Assembly (NCBI GenBank): GCA_001429255.1
Contig: LMJI01000001.1
Coordinates: 3,318,266-3,382,265 of the forward strand
DNA length: 64,000 nucleotides
Reading direction: 5' to 3'
From: Cellulomonas sp. Root930
Lineage (GTDB): Bacteria > Actinomycetota > Actinomycetes > Actinomycetales > Cellulomonadaceae
The notes under the pieces were generated by a model. It saw only the letters and a program-made list of their open reading frames with translations, did not search any database and was not told where the DNA came from. Of this stretch, positions 10,388-19,862 are shown in pieces (the stretch's first letter is position 1; each line of letters starts with the position of its first letter). The position numbers and the translations under genes were made by a program.

Positions 10388-10822
10388 GTGACCACGACCC
10401 CCACCGTCGGGCTGCTGCTCTTCCTCCCCTACCGGGCCATGGAGACGCGGGTGCTCGCCGCGCTCGCCGAGGCCGGCTTCGACGACGTCACGCTCGCACA
10501 GGCCCGCGTGTTCCAGCGGATCGGGCCGAACGGCACGCGCCTGACCGACCTGGCGGAGCAGGCCCAGGTGACCAAGCAGACCGCCGGTTTCCTGGTCGAC
10601 CAGCTCGAGCGCGCCGGGTACGTCCGACGCGGCCCTGACCCCGAGGACGGGCGGGCGCGCCTGGTCCGGATCACGTCGCGCGGATCGGCCGCGCAGGCGG
10701 CCGCGGCGGAGGTCGTCGCCGAGGTCGAGGCCGAGTGGGAGAAGCACCTCGGGTCGCGGCGCATGGGCGCCCTGCGCGAGACCCTCGTCCGGCTCCGGGA
10801 GATCACGGACCCGTACGCCTGA
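10388..10822 (+). CDS. MarR-family transcriptional regulator
   Basis: A 144-residue winged-helix protein. The recognition region LTDLAEQAQVTKQTAGFLVDQ is followed by the wing RRGPDPEDGRARLVRIT, both typical of MarR dimers. The C-terminal helices carry the dimer interface. An AAGGAGG ribosome binding site precedes the GTG start. Ligand and targets are unknown; the gene remnant upstream suggests its former divergent target may have been lost. Confidence 0.88.
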   Translation: MTTTPTVGLLLFLPYRAMETRVLAALAEAGFDDVTLAQARVFQRIGPNGTRLTDLAEQAQVTKQTAGFLVDQLERAGYVRRGPDPEDGRARLVRITSRGSAAQAAAAEVVAEVEAEWEKHLGSRRMGALRETLVRLREITDPYA

Positions 10823-10907
10823 CGTCCGACTTTCGCTCGGACGCCGAGCGCGGTAGGAACAAGGTGTCCCGCCACGACGGCGTGCGGGCATCGACGAGGA
10901 CGGTCCG

Positions 10908-12413
10908 ATGCGCAACGAGGTGCAGCTGATCGCGTACGCCGACCGCCTGGGCGGTGACCTGGCCGGGCTCACGCGGCTGCTGCGCGGCCCGCTGGCCGGC
11001 GCGTTCGGTGGCGTGCACGTGCTGCCGTTCTTCACCCCGTACGACGGTGCCGACGCAGGCTTCGATCCCGTGGACCACACGGCGGTCGACCCGCGTCTGG
11101 GCAGCTGGGACGACGTCCGCGAGCTCGGCCGGACGCACGACACCGTGGTCGACCTGATCGTCAACCACGTGTCCGCCGAGTCGGCTGCGTTCGCCGACGT
11201 TCGGGCACGCGGAGACTCCTCACCGCACGCGGGCATGTTCCTCACCATGTCCTCGGTGTTCCCCGCCGGCGCCACCGAGGAGGACCTCACGCGGATCTAC
11301 CGGCCGCGCCCCGGCCTGCCGTTCGCGCCGATCCGGCTCGGCGACCGGCTGCGCTTCGTGTGGACGACCTTCACGCCGCAGCAGGTCGACATCGACGTGC
11401 GCTCGACCGCGGGGGCGGCCTACCTCACGTCGATCCTCGACGCCGTCGCCGCCGCCGGGGTCTCGCTCGTGCGCCTCGACGCCGTCGGCTACGCGGTGAA
11501 GACGGCCGGCACGACGTGCTTCATGACGCCGGAGACCTTCGCGTTCATCGAGGAGTTCACCGGGCAGGCACGGGCCCGCGGTGTCGACGTGCTGGTCGAG
11601 GTCCACTCGTACTTCCGCCGACAGATCGAGATCGGGCGCTCCGTCGACCTCGTCTACGACTTCGCCCTGCCCCCGCTGGTACTGCACGCCCTCTACACGG
11701 GCGACGGTTCCGTGCTCGCCCGCTGGATGGCTGAGCGCCCGGCCAACGCCGTGACGGTCCTGGACACCCACGACGGCATCGGCGTCATCGACGTGGGCCC
11801 GGACCAGACGGTCCAGCCGGGCGAGGCACCGCGACCAGGCCTCCTGGACCCTGCGCAGATCGACGCGCTGGTGCACGGCATCCACGACCGCACGGGTGGT
11901 GCGTCGGAACGCGCCACCGGAGCAGCAGCCTCGAACCTCGACCTCTACCAGGTGAACTCGACGTTCTACGACGCGCTGGGGGGCGACGACCGCGCCTACC
12001 TGGCCGCCCGCGCGCTCCAGCTGTTCACCCCCGGGATCCCGCAGGTGTACTACGTGGGAGCTCTCGCGGGCGGCAACGACGTGGACCTGCTCGCACGCAC
12101 GGGCGTCGGCCGGGACATCAACCGCCACCACTACACGTCGGAGGAGGTCGACGCCGCCCTCGCGCGGCCCGTCGTCGCCGCGCTGCTGGACCTGTGCCGG
12201 TTCCGGAACGCCCTGCCCGCGTTCGACGGCGGCGTCGAGGTCGATCTCGACGGCTCGGTGCTGCGGCTGACCCGCCGCGGGGTCGCCCGACCCGCCGCCA
12301 CCGCTCGCCTCGCCGTGAATCTCGCCGACAGCTCGACGACGATCGAGTGGACGACCGCGACGGGCGCGACCGGCCGCACGTCCGACCTGCTGGGGGCTCC
12401 CCCACGTGCCTAG
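10908..12413 (+). CDS. Sucrose phosphorylase (GH13 subfamily 18)
   Basis: A 501-residue cytoplasmic enzyme that splits sucrose with phosphate to glucose-1-phosphate and fructose. It aligns along its whole length with bifidobacterial sucrose phosphorylase. The nucleophile is Asp191 (RLDAVGY), the acid/base Glu231 (VEVHSY) and the stabilising Asp289 (DTHDGIG), each one residue earlier than in the Bifidobacterium enzyme. Other hallmarks are NEVQLIAYADRLGG, HVLPFFTPYDGADAGFDP and GVGRDINRHHY. It heads a three-gene run with a membrane protein and a SemiSWEET-like protein. Confidence 0.93.
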   Translation: MRNEVQLIAYADRLGGDLAGLTRLLRGPLAGAFGGVHVLPFFTPYDGADAGFDPVDHTAVDPRLGSWDDVRELGRTHDTVVDLIVNHVSAESAAFADVRARGDSSPHAGMFLTMSSVFPAGATEEDLTRIYRPRPGLPFAPIRLGDRLRFVWTTFTPQQVDIDVRSTAGAAYLTSILDAVAAAGVSLVRLDAVGYAVKTAGTTCFMTPETFAFIEEFTGQARARGVDVLVEVHSYFRRQIEIGRSVDLVYDFALPPLVLHALYTGDGSVLARWMAERPANAVTVLDTHDGIGVIDVGPDQTVQPGEAPRPGLLDPAQIDALVHGIHDRTGGASERATGAAASNLDLYQVNSTFYDALGGDDRAYLAARALQLFTPGIPQVYYVGALAGGNDVDLLARTGVGRDINRHHYTSEEVDAALARPVVAALLDLCRFRNALPAFDGGVEVDLDGSVLRLTRRGVARPAATARLAVNLADSSTTIEWTTATGATGRTSDLLGAPPRA

Positions 12414-12431
12414 CCGACCGCGGACGTCGCC

Positions 12432-13094
12432 GTGACCACGCCCGAGCCGGTACTCACCGCGCGACGATGGCGCAGCCGACGGTCCGCAGCGGTCGCGGGC
12501 ATCGTCTTCGGGGTCCTCCTCATCACCGCGCTCGTCATGATGCAGGTCGCGCTCGCGGGCGAGAGCCTCCAGTCCGTGGAGTCCGACCCCGGCCGCCAGG
12601 CGCTGATCCGGATCGGCCTGAACCTCGTGCCGTTCGCGGGCATCGCCTTCCTCTGGTTCATCGGTGTCGTCCGTGACCAGCTCGGAGACGTGGAGGACCG
12701 GCTCTTCTCCACCGTCTTCCTCGGCAGCGGCCTGCTGTTCCTGGCCATGCTCTTCCAGGGTGCGGTGACCGTGACGAGCCTGGTGCAGATGATCCCGAGC
12801 GAGAGCATCGACGAAACGATCTGGACCTTCGGACGGGGTTCCACCCAGGCGCTCGTGTCGGTGTACGCGATGCGGATGGCCGCGGTGTTCACCCTCTCCG
12901 TGAGCACCGTGGCCCTCCGGACCGCTGCCGTCCCGCGGTGGGTCCCGTTCAGCGGGTACGCCGTCGCCCTGGTGCTCCTGCTGGTCGCCGGCACGTTCAC
13001 GTGGGCACGCCTCCTGTTCCCGGCCTGGGTGCTGGTGCTGAGCGTCGCCATCCTGCTGACCCCGGCACGCGCCCGCGCCCCCGAGCCGGGCTGA
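12432..13094 (+). CDS. Multi-pass membrane protein, unknown function
   Basis: A 220-residue protein with about five hydrophobic segments (near residues 18-42, 62-80, 95-120, 142-165 and 178-210). The N-terminus is basic (RRWRSRRSAA). No known family motif is recognised. The GTG start follows the sucrose phosphorylase stop by 18 nt, so the two are probably co-transcribed. A link to sugar metabolism rests only on this position. Confidence 0.7.
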   Translation: MTTPEPVLTARRWRSRRSAAVAGIVFGVLLITALVMMQVALAGESLQSVESDPGRQALIRIGLNLVPFAGIAFLWFIGVVRDQLGDVEDRLFSTVFLGSGLLFLAMLFQGAVTVTSLVQMIPSESIDETIWTFGRGSTQALVSVYAMRMAAVFTLSVSTVALRTAAVPRWVPFSGYAVALVLLLVAGTFTWARLLFPAWVLVLSVAILLTPARARAPEPG

Positions 13095-13129
13095 GGTATC
13101 TCCGCACGCGTCGAGTGCCCCTGCTCTGC

Positions 13130-13453
13130 ATGAGCGCCGCCGTGGAGTACGTCGGGTTGCTGGCATCGGCCGGCTCCCTGACGTTGTGGTGGCCGCAGGC
13201 GGTCCGCCTCTGGCGCCAACGGCACTCCCCGGCCGCGCTCGGGGGCATCTCGATCACCACACAGGTGGTCCTCCTGGCGACGGAGAGCCTGTGGGCGGCG
13301 TATGCCGTGCTCACGGCCTCCTACTGGGTCGGGGTCCCGGCGATGGTCAACATCCCGCTGTCGCTCCTCGCGATCCGGCTGCTCCGCCGCGCCCGACGCG
13401 TCGTGCCCGCGGCCGAGCCGCTCCGGGCGCCAGCCGCGGGGGTTCCCGGGTGA
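13130..13453 (+). CDS. SemiSWEET-like (PQ-loop) three-helix transporter
   Basis: A 107-residue protein with three membrane helices (about residues 6-24, 40-58 and 66-84). The PQ motif is present as TLWWPQAVRLWRQR at the end of helix 1, GGIS precedes helix 2, and an Asn sits in helix 3 (MVNIPLSLL), as in SemiSWEET sugar transporters, which work as dimers. It follows sucrose phosphorylase and a membrane gene on the same strand, which makes a sugar substrate attractive but unproven. ATG 13130 is preferred; an in-frame GTG at 13115 is also possible. Confidence 0.72.
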   Translation: MSAAVEYVGLLASAGSLTLWWPQAVRLWRQRHSPAALGGISITTQVVLLATESLWAAYAVLTASYWVGVPAMVNIPLSLLAIRLLRRARRVVPAAEPLRAPAAGVPG

Positions 13454-13469
13454 CCGCAGGCCTCGGGCC

Positions 13470-14042
13470 TCAGGCGATCGACCCGGCCTGCCGTGCCGCG
13501 GACTCCAGGCGCTCCCGGTAGGCCGGCCAGTCGATCGACGGGATGTTGGGGTCGTCAGGTCGGCCGCCCACGGCGCCGTCGATGAGCTCACGCACGATGT
13601 CGGCGTGCCCAGCGTGCCGGGCGGTCTCCACGCACATGTGCACGAGCATCTGGTGCAGCGTCACGCGGCGCTTGTCGCCCCACCACGGCACGTCACCGAC
13701 GGCGTCGAGGGGCAGGGCCTCGATCGTCGCGTCGCTGTGCGCGGCCGAGTAGGTGTGCAGCGCGACGATCTCCTCGCGCGTCTCGTCCGGGGTCGCCCAC
13801 ATGTCGGCGTTCACCTCGGCGTCGTCGGCGAACCAGGGCAGCTCGCGGTCTGGCGGGCGGCCGAAGACCTCCCCGAAGTAGCCGAGCTCGACGCTGGCCA
13901 CGTGCTTGACGAGGCCGAGCAGGTTGGTGCCGGTCGACGTCATGGGCCGTCGGACCTGGTACTCGTCCAGGCCGTCGAGCTTGCTCAGCAGGCTGGCGCG
14001 CTGCGTCCGCAGGTAGCGGTGCAGGGTCTCCTTGTCGTCCAT
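13470..14042 (-). CDS. DinB-superfamily (DUF664) protein
   Basis: A 190-residue four-helix-bundle protein. The metal-ligand histidines characteristic of the superfamily are present in LGLVKHVASVE and in HQMLVHMCVETARHAGHAD. Members include mycothiol- or bacillithiol-dependent transferases; the substrate here is unknown. The ATG at 14042 lies 6 nt after CATAGT, fitting a leaderless start; longer frames upstream lack homology. It faces the SemiSWEET gene, with only 16 nt between the stops. Confidence 0.83.
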   Translation of the reverse strand: MDDKETLHRYLRTQRASLLSKLDGLDEYQVRRPMTSTGTNLLGLVKHVASVELGYFGEVFGRPPDRELPWFADDAEVNADMWATPDETREEIVALHTYSAAHSDATIEALPLDAVGDVPWWGDKRRVTLHQMLVHMCVETARHAGHADIVRELIDGAVGGRPDDPNIPSIDWPAYRERLESAARQAGSIA

Positions 14043-14142
14043 CCCGCCACTATGCCGTGCGGCGCGAGGGGGCTGCGAGCGATCTGCGAGCGTGCGTCTG
14101 CACCCTGGGGTCATCGCAGACCGCACCCGACCGGGAGGAACC

Positions 14143-15279
14143 ATGAGCACGACCACGCAGACCAGCACCGCCGGCATGACCGACCTGTTCGAGACGCCCG
14201 CCTCCGACGCCGACGTGGAGGTGTTCTCGACGCGCGTCGTCGCGGCCACCCTCGGCGCCATGGAGGTCCTCGCGCTCCATCTGGGCCGCACGCTCGGCTG
14301 GTACCAGGCGCTGATCGACGAGGGGCCGCTCACGTCCGTCGAGCTCGCGCACCGCACCGGCACGCAGGAGCGCTACGCCCGGGAGTGGCTCGAGCAGCAG
14401 GCGGTCACCGGCTACCTGCTGGTCGACGACGACACCGCCGCGCCCACGGAGCGCCGGTTCCACGTCGCCCCCGGAGCCGTCGAGGTGCTCACCGACGCGG
14501 ACAGCCCCGCGCACACCGCCCCGCTGGCCGGGTTCGCGGTGGCGGCCGGCCGGCGGTTCGACGACTTCGTCGAGGCGTACCGGCACGGCGGCGGCGTCAG
14601 CTGGGCCCAGCTGGGACCCGACGCCCGGTCCGCGCAGGCCGCGTTCAACCGGCCCCTGTTCCTGCACCAGCTCGCGCAGGAGATCGTGCCCGCGCTGCCC
14701 GAGCTCCACTCGCGCCTGCTCGGCTCTGCACGGGTGGCGGACATCGGTAGCGGGGAGGGCTGGTCGACCATCGGGCTCGCCCGCGGCTTCGTGTCCGCGA
14801 CGTTCGAGGGGTTCGACGTCGACGAGCCGTCCGTGACGGCTGCGCGTCGGCACGCGAGCGCGCACGGCGTCGACGACCGGGTCACGTTCTCGACCGTCGA
14901 CGCCGCCGACCTGCGCGAGTCCCGGTCCGGGGAGTTCGACGTGGTGATGGCGTACGAGTGCGTGCACGACATGCCCGACCCCGTCGGCGTCCTCTCGGCG
15001 ATGCGGGAGATGGTCCGCGACGACGGGTACGTCCTCGTCATGGACGAGCGCGCCGCCGAGACGTTCGCCGCGCCGGGCGACCTGACCGAGCGCCTGCTGT
15101 ACGGGTTCTCGATCCTGTGCTGCCTGCCCGACGGGCTGTCGACGCCGGGCGGCGTGGGCACGGGGACGGTCATGCGTCCGAGCGTGCTCGCGGACTACGC
15201 CAGGGCGGCGGGGTTCTCGGCCGTCGAGATCCTCCCGGTGGAGCACGACTTCTTCCGCTTCTACCGCCTCCGGCTCTAG
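14143..15279 (+). CDS. Class I SAM-dependent methyltransferase with N-terminal winged helix
   Basis: A 378-residue protein. An N-terminal dimerisation/winged-helix region (about 30-110, SVELAHRTGTQERYAREWLEQ is its helix-turn-helix core) precedes a SAM-binding domain with ARVADIGSGEGWSTIGLARG near residue 195 and FDVVMAYECVHDMPDP near 265. This architecture is shared with O-methyltransferase-like enzymes of unknown substrate that are common in actinobacteria. GGGAGGAA precedes the ATG. It is convergent with the MFS gene, stops 5 nt apart. Confidence 0.82.
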   Translation: MSTTTQTSTAGMTDLFETPASDADVEVFSTRVVAATLGAMEVLALHLGRTLGWYQALIDEGPLTSVELAHRTGTQERYAREWLEQQAVTGYLLVDDDTAAPTERRFHVAPGAVEVLTDADSPAHTAPLAGFAVAAGRRFDDFVEAYRHGGGVSWAQLGPDARSAQAAFNRPLFLHQLAQEIVPALPELHSRLLGSARVADIGSGEGWSTIGLARGFVSATFEGFDVDEPSVTAARRHASAHGVDDRVTFSTVDAADLRESRSGEFDVVMAYECVHDMPDPVGVLSAMREMVRDDGYVLVMDERAAETFAAPGDLTERLLYGFSILCCLPDGLSTPGGVGTGTVMRPSVLADYARAAGFSAVEILPVEHDFFRFYRLRL

Positions 15280-15284
15280 CGGCC

Positions 15285-16919
15285 TCAGGTGCGACGGGCC
15301 GGTGGTGGTGACGCAGCCTCCACCGGCTCGGAGCCCACCGGGAGCGTGGGGATCAGGCGGGAGAAGTAGAGCGCGAGCGCGGCCACGATCGCCAGCACCG
15401 CGAGGCTCGCCCGCAGCGCGTCGATCCGGGCCGCAGCGTTCTCCTCGGTGATCGCCGTGACCTCGTCCGGCGGGAGGCCGGCCTCGTCGAGCGCGGTCTG
15501 CAGCTGGGCGTCGGACACGAACGGCACGCCCCCGGCCAGCTGCACCTGCGCCGTGGCCGTGACCTCCGCGCTGACCTGCGGGTTGTCGCCGAGCCCGGTC
15601 AGGAGCGTCGACGTCAGCGTGACGATGAGGATGGAGCCCGCCACCGCGGTGCCGAGCGACGCGCCCAGGTTGGTCATCGTGTTCTGCACGCCGCCCACGT
15701 CACCGCTGAGCTCGTCCGGCACCGCCGAGACGGTGACCGCGCCCAGCTGCGACGCGAGCGCGCCGACCCCGAACCCGGCGAGCAGGAGCGGGACCGTGAC
15801 GATCTCCGCACCGGCGCCCACCTCGAGCGCGCCCATGAGCACGACGATGCCGACCAGCAACGACGCGAGGCCCCAGCGCACCACCTCGCGCGGCGAGGCC
15901 CGGGGGAAGAACCGCGGGATCCCGACCGCCGCGATCAGGAGCGACACGGACAGCGGCAGGAGTCGCGCACCGGTCTGGAGCGCCGTCAGGCCGAGGGAGA
16001 TGGACAGGAACAGCGGGACGACGAAGAAGAGACCCGCCTGGATCATGAACTGGAAGAAGAACATCGTCAGCCCGCCGACGAGCCGGGCGTTGCGGAGCAG
16101 CTCCAGGCGGAGCAGCGGCTCCCGGCCTGCCGCGGCGACGTGCTGCTCCCACGCGACGAACAGGCGGAGCACGACGAGCCCGGCCAGGACCAGCCACACC
16201 GTCGGTGACAGCCCCACCCAGGACGGCCCGCCGGGGCGCGTGAGCACCCATCCCCACTCCCCCGAGCGGAGCACGCCGAACACGCCGAGCCCGAGACCGA
16301 GGGCCGACAGGGCGGAGCCGACGAGGTCGAGGCGGAACCGCTCCTCCGGCTCGGCGTCGGCGATCCTGCGGGTGAGCGCCAGGATGCCGACGACCAGGAC
16401 GACCTCCCCGGCGAACACGTAGCGCCAGGTCCAGTACGTGGTGACGAACCCGCCGATCAACGGCCCCGCGGCCACGGCGATCGCGCCGGCCGAGGCGACC
16501 AGGCCGTACGCCCTCGGGCGGTCGGCGGTGCCGAAGTTGGAGGCGACCAGCGCGACGATCGCCGGCATGATCAGCGCCGCGCCCAGTCCCTCGAGCACCG
16601 ACCAGCCGAGGATCAGCACCGGCAGGCTCTGGGCGATCGAGGTGACGAACGAGCCGCAGGCGTAGATGACGCAGCCGATGGCGAACGCCCTCCGCCGGCC
16701 GATCAGGCTCCCGATCTTCCCGCCCGTGATCATCATCGTCGCCATGACGAGGGTGTAGAGCGTGATCGCGGTCTGGATGCCGGTCACGGTCGTCCCGACG
16801 TCCGCGGCGACCTGCGCGATGGACACGTTCATCACCGAGCTGTCCAGCGTCATGAGGAACTGCGCGGTGGCGAGCGTGAACAGGACCAGTCCCGCTGCGC
16901 CGCGGGTGCGAGAGGCCAT
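15285..16919 (-). CDS. MFS transporter, DHA2 (EmrB/QacA) type, 14 helices
   Basis: A 544-residue proton-coupled drug or metabolite exporter. LVLFTLATAQFLMTLDSSV (helix 1, motif D-like) and GGKIGSLIGRRRAF (motif A) mark the family, and about 14 hydrophobic segments are seen. The C-terminal tail after helix 14 is Pro/Ala rich. The ATG at 16919 has a GAGAGGGG site upstream. It lies 68 nt downstream of a large SARP-type regulator on the same strand, suggesting the regulator and pump are a unit. Substrate unknown. Confidence 0.9.
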   Translation of the reverse strand: MASRTRGAAGLVLFTLATAQFLMTLDSSVMNVSIAQVAADVGTTVTGIQTAITLYTLVMATMMITGGKIGSLIGRRRAFAIGCVIYACGSFVTSIAQSLPVLILGWSVLEGLGAALIMPAIVALVASNFGTADRPRAYGLVASAGAIAVAAGPLIGGFVTTYWTWRYVFAGEVVLVVGILALTRRIADAEPEERFRLDLVGSALSALGLGLGVFGVLRSGEWGWVLTRPGGPSWVGLSPTVWLVLAGLVVLRLFVAWEQHVAAAGREPLLRLELLRNARLVGGLTMFFFQFMIQAGLFFVVPLFLSISLGLTALQTGARLLPLSVSLLIAAVGIPRFFPRASPREVVRWGLASLLVGIVVLMGALEVGAGAEIVTVPLLLAGFGVGALASQLGAVTVSAVPDELSGDVGGVQNTMTNLGASLGTAVAGSILIVTLTSTLLTGLGDNPQVSAEVTATAQVQLAGGVPFVSDAQLQTALDEAGLPPDEVTAITEENAAARIDALRASLAVLAIVAALALYFSRLIPTLPVGSEPVEAASPPPARRT

Positions 16920-16987
16920 CGGCCACCGTGTCCCCTCTCCGGCGTGCTGCCGGGTGTCCAGGAGTACCACCGCGCAGGCTCTGGCCG

Positions 16988-19822
16988 CTACGGCTCCGCG
17001 GGACCGACTGCCATGGCGGCCAGGGCGCGCCGGGCCGCCGTCTCCGGGTCGAGCGTCGCCCCGACGTCGGCGAGGTCGGCGAACCGCTGCGCGCCGAGCC
17101 GGATCTCGAGCCGCTCGCGGGCCTGGTCGAGCCGCGCACGCTCGGCACCGAAGCTCACCGAACCACCGCCGAGGACCACCGCTCCCCACAGCTCGGCAGC
17201 GGCGGTGTCGGCGCCCACCCGCTCGAGCAGGTCGACGAGGTTGCGCAGCGTGGTGACCAGGTGCGTGCGGTTCGCGCGGACCAGCCACCAGCGGACCACC
17301 TCGTCGAACGCGGCCATCGCCGCGGCCGGGTCCTGGTGCCGGGCCCGGACCGACGAGGCCGAGACACGCGCGATCCCGCCGAGGAAGGTGCACCCGGACT
17401 GCTCGGCCAGCGCTGCCGCCCGTTCCAGGTGCGCGAGGGCGACCGCCGGACGGTGCTCGATCTCGATCTCGCCTGCGGCGTACGCGAGGTTGCCCAGAAC
17501 CGTCGGGCCGAGGTCGTCGAACCTCCCGAGCTCCTCCCGGGTCCGGGCGAGCCACTCCTGCGCCTCGTCGTGCCGCCCCGCGTAGGACGCGCACAGGAGC
17601 GGGTAGCTGAGCCCGGTCATCACGTAGTGCGGGTCGTCCAGCGACCGGGCGAGCTCGACGATGCGCAGACCCAGCGCCGCCGAGTCCTCCAGCCGGCCGT
17701 CGTAGAGCGCCACGTCGCCCAGCACCTCGAGCGCGGTCATCCGCACGCGGTCGTCGGGCGCCACCTCCAGCGCCCGCCGCGCCCGGTGCTCCCCCGCCTG
17801 CAGCTCGCCGCCGACCACGAGCCGCGCCGCGACCGAGACCTGCGCGGCGGCGCCCGACGGGTCGTCGTCGTCGAGCACCGGACCGAGCCGGGCGGCCCAC
17901 CCCAGGATCTCGTCGTTCATGGTGCCCGTGGCGTGCACGTGCAGCGCCCCCGAGAGCCGGGCCGCCAGGGCGGGGTCGGCCCGTCGCGCCCACGCGTGCG
18001 CCGCGCGCAGGTCCGCCACCTGCACCGAGAGCAGGGCGCAGGCTTCGGGCTCGGCCGACGTGCGCAGCGCAGCGTCGGCCTCGGTGGCCACCCGCAGGAA
18101 CCAGTCGGCGTGCCGACGCCGCAGCGCCGGCCGCACAGGCGCCGCGTCGAGCACGGCGGAGCGCACGGTGTGCAGCATCCGGTACCGCGTGCGACCGTCG
18201 CGCACGTCCAGGGCCAGCAGCGACCGCCGCACGAGGCGGTCCGGGACGTCCGCGCCGGCCTCGAGCACCGCCGTCGCGTCAGCCGGTCGCACCGGGCCGG
18301 CGAAGACGGGCCAGTCGGCCAGGACCGAGCGCTCGGCGTCGTCGAGGAGCGCGGAGGACCAGGCGATCACCGACGCGAGCGTGCGGTGCCGTGCGGCGGT
18401 GCCGCGGCCCGGGTGCTCGAGGCGCGCCGCGTCGACCTCCAGCTGGTCTGCGAGGTCGGCGAGACCGACCGTCGCCGCACGGGCCGCGGCCATCTCGAGG
18501 GCGAGCGGGAGCCCGTCCAGCTCGCGGACCACCCGGTCCAGCTCGGCCGGGTCCGGCTCGGCGCTCCAGGCGCCCGCCGCCCGTGCGCGCTCGACGAAGA
18601 GCCGGCGCGCCGACGGGTCGTCGCCGTCGACCGCCAGCGGCGCCACGGCGTACACCCGCTCGCCGGCCACCTCGAGCCGCTCCCGACTCGTCGCGAGCAC
18701 CCGCAGCGGTCCCCCGGCCGCCAGCAGGTCCTCGACGACCGCCGCCACCGCCTCGATGACGTGCTCGCAGTTGTCCAGCACGACGAGCAGGTCCAGCGTC
18801 CCCGCGCGTCGCAGCATGGTCGAGGTGGTGCCGCCCTCCCCCGACAGCTCCAGCGCCGCCACCGTCGCCGCCGGCACCGCCGCGCCGTCGGTCAGCGTGG
18901 CGAGCTCCACCAGCCGCACGCCCGCCCGGTGCCGGCCCGCGCGGCGGCGGGCCACCTCGAGGGCCACCCGCGTCTTGCCGACCCCTCCGGGGCCCAGGAG
19001 CGTGGTGAGCGGCTGGGTGCCGACCAGGTCGTCCACCGCAGTGACGTCCGCCTCGCGGCCCACCAGCGTCGACGCGGGCACCGGGAGGGACGGGCGCGCG
19101 GTCGCCCGTGCCGGGCCGCCTCGCAACGCCTCCTGCTGCGCGGCCCGCAGGTCGGCCGACGGCCGCAGCCCGAGCTCGTCCAGGCTCGCGCTCGCCCTGG
19201 CCACCGCCGCGACCCCGTCGGCCGGCCGGCCTGCCGCCGTGAGCACGCGGACGAGCTGCGTCCACGCGGCCTCCCGGTAGGGCTCGTCCGCGACGAGCTC
19301 CTCCAGGACCGCCACCGCCTCGGCCGACCGACCGGCCGCGTGCAGCGCGGCGGCGAGCTGCTCCCGGGCGGCGGACCGGGCCTCGTCGAGCCGCAGCGCC
19401 TCGCCCCGCACCGCCACGAGGTCCGCGGCCCGGCCGAACGCCGCCCCACGCCAGAGCGCCAGCGCTTCCTCGAGCAACCTCGCCGCGTCCGACGCGGGAC
19501 TCACGGCCGCGTCCGCGACGAGCGCCTCGAACCGCGCGCCGTCGACCCGGTCCGCCTCGAGCTCGAGCAGGTAGCCCCCGTCGACAGCCCGCAGCGGGAT
19601 CCCCTGGGTGCGCCGGAGCCGGGAGGCGTGGGTGTGCAGCGTGTGCGTGGCGGTCCTGGGCGGGTCCTCGCCCCACAGCGCCTCGATCAGCACCTCGGCC
19701 GGCACGACGCGCCCCCGCCGAGCCACCAGCACTGCGAGCAGGGCACGCTGCTGGGCCCCGAGCACCGCGACGGTCCTGCCGTCCTCACGCAGCTCGAGCG
19801 GGCCGAGCACCCCGACCTCCAT
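16988..19822 (-). CDS. SARP/AfsR-type transcriptional regulator with BTAD, NB-ARC-like ATPase and TPR-like domains
   Basis: A 944-residue regulator. Residues 1-95 form an OmpR-like winged helix (LGAQQRALLAVLVARRGRVV), about 96-240 a bacterial transcriptional activation domain, then a STAND/NB-ARC ATPase with Walker A GPGGVGKT near 280 and LLVVLDNCEHVIEA as Walker B region. An alpha-helical TPR-like half follows (about 620-930). Such proteins activate secondary-metabolite or stress genes after nucleotide-driven switching. The ATG is 6 nt after TAGCAT, so translation probably starts leaderless. The pump gene downstream is the likeliest partner. Confidence 0.9.
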   Translation of the reverse strand: MEVGVLGPLELREDGRTVAVLGAQQRALLAVLVARRGRVVPAEVLIEALWGEDPPRTATHTLHTHASRLRRTQGIPLRAVDGGYLLELEADRVDGARFEALVADAAVSPASDAARLLEEALALWRGAAFGRAADLVAVRGEALRLDEARSAAREQLAAALHAAGRSAEAVAVLEELVADEPYREAAWTQLVRVLTAAGRPADGVAAVARASASLDELGLRPSADLRAAQQEALRGGPARATARPSLPVPASTLVGREADVTAVDDLVGTQPLTTLLGPGGVGKTRVALEVARRRAGRHRAGVRLVELATLTDGAAVPAATVAALELSGEGGTTSTMLRRAGTLDLLVVLDNCEHVIEAVAAVVEDLLAAGGPLRVLATSRERLEVAGERVYAVAPLAVDGDDPSARRLFVERARAAGAWSAEPDPAELDRVVRELDGLPLALEMAAARAATVGLADLADQLEVDAARLEHPGRGTAARHRTLASVIAWSSALLDDAERSVLADWPVFAGPVRPADATAVLEAGADVPDRLVRRSLLALDVRDGRTRYRMLHTVRSAVLDAAPVRPALRRRHADWFLRVATEADAALRTSAEPEACALLSVQVADLRAAHAWARRADPALAARLSGALHVHATGTMNDEILGWAARLGPVLDDDDPSGAAAQVSVAARLVVGGELQAGEHRARRALEVAPDDRVRMTALEVLGDVALYDGRLEDSAALGLRIVELARSLDDPHYVMTGLSYPLLCASYAGRHDEAQEWLARTREELGRFDDLGPTVLGNLAYAAGEIEIEHRPAVALAHLERAAALAEQSGCTFLGGIARVSASSVRARHQDPAAAMAAFDEVVRWWLVRANRTHLVTTLRNLVDLLERVGADTAAAELWGAVVLGGGSVSFGAERARLDQARERLEIRLGAQRFADLADVGATLDPETAARRALAAMAVGPAEP

Positions 19823-19828
19823 GCGCCG

Positions 19829-19834
19829 ATGCTA
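19829..19834 (-). promoter_or_regulatory. Leaderless -10 (TAGCAT) for the SARP-type regulator
   Basis: TAGCAT ends 6 nt before the ATG at 19822, matching TANNNT at leaderless spacing. Confidence 0.5.
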
Positions 19835-19862
19835 CGAGGGCGGTTCGTCCCGTGTCCGTCCC

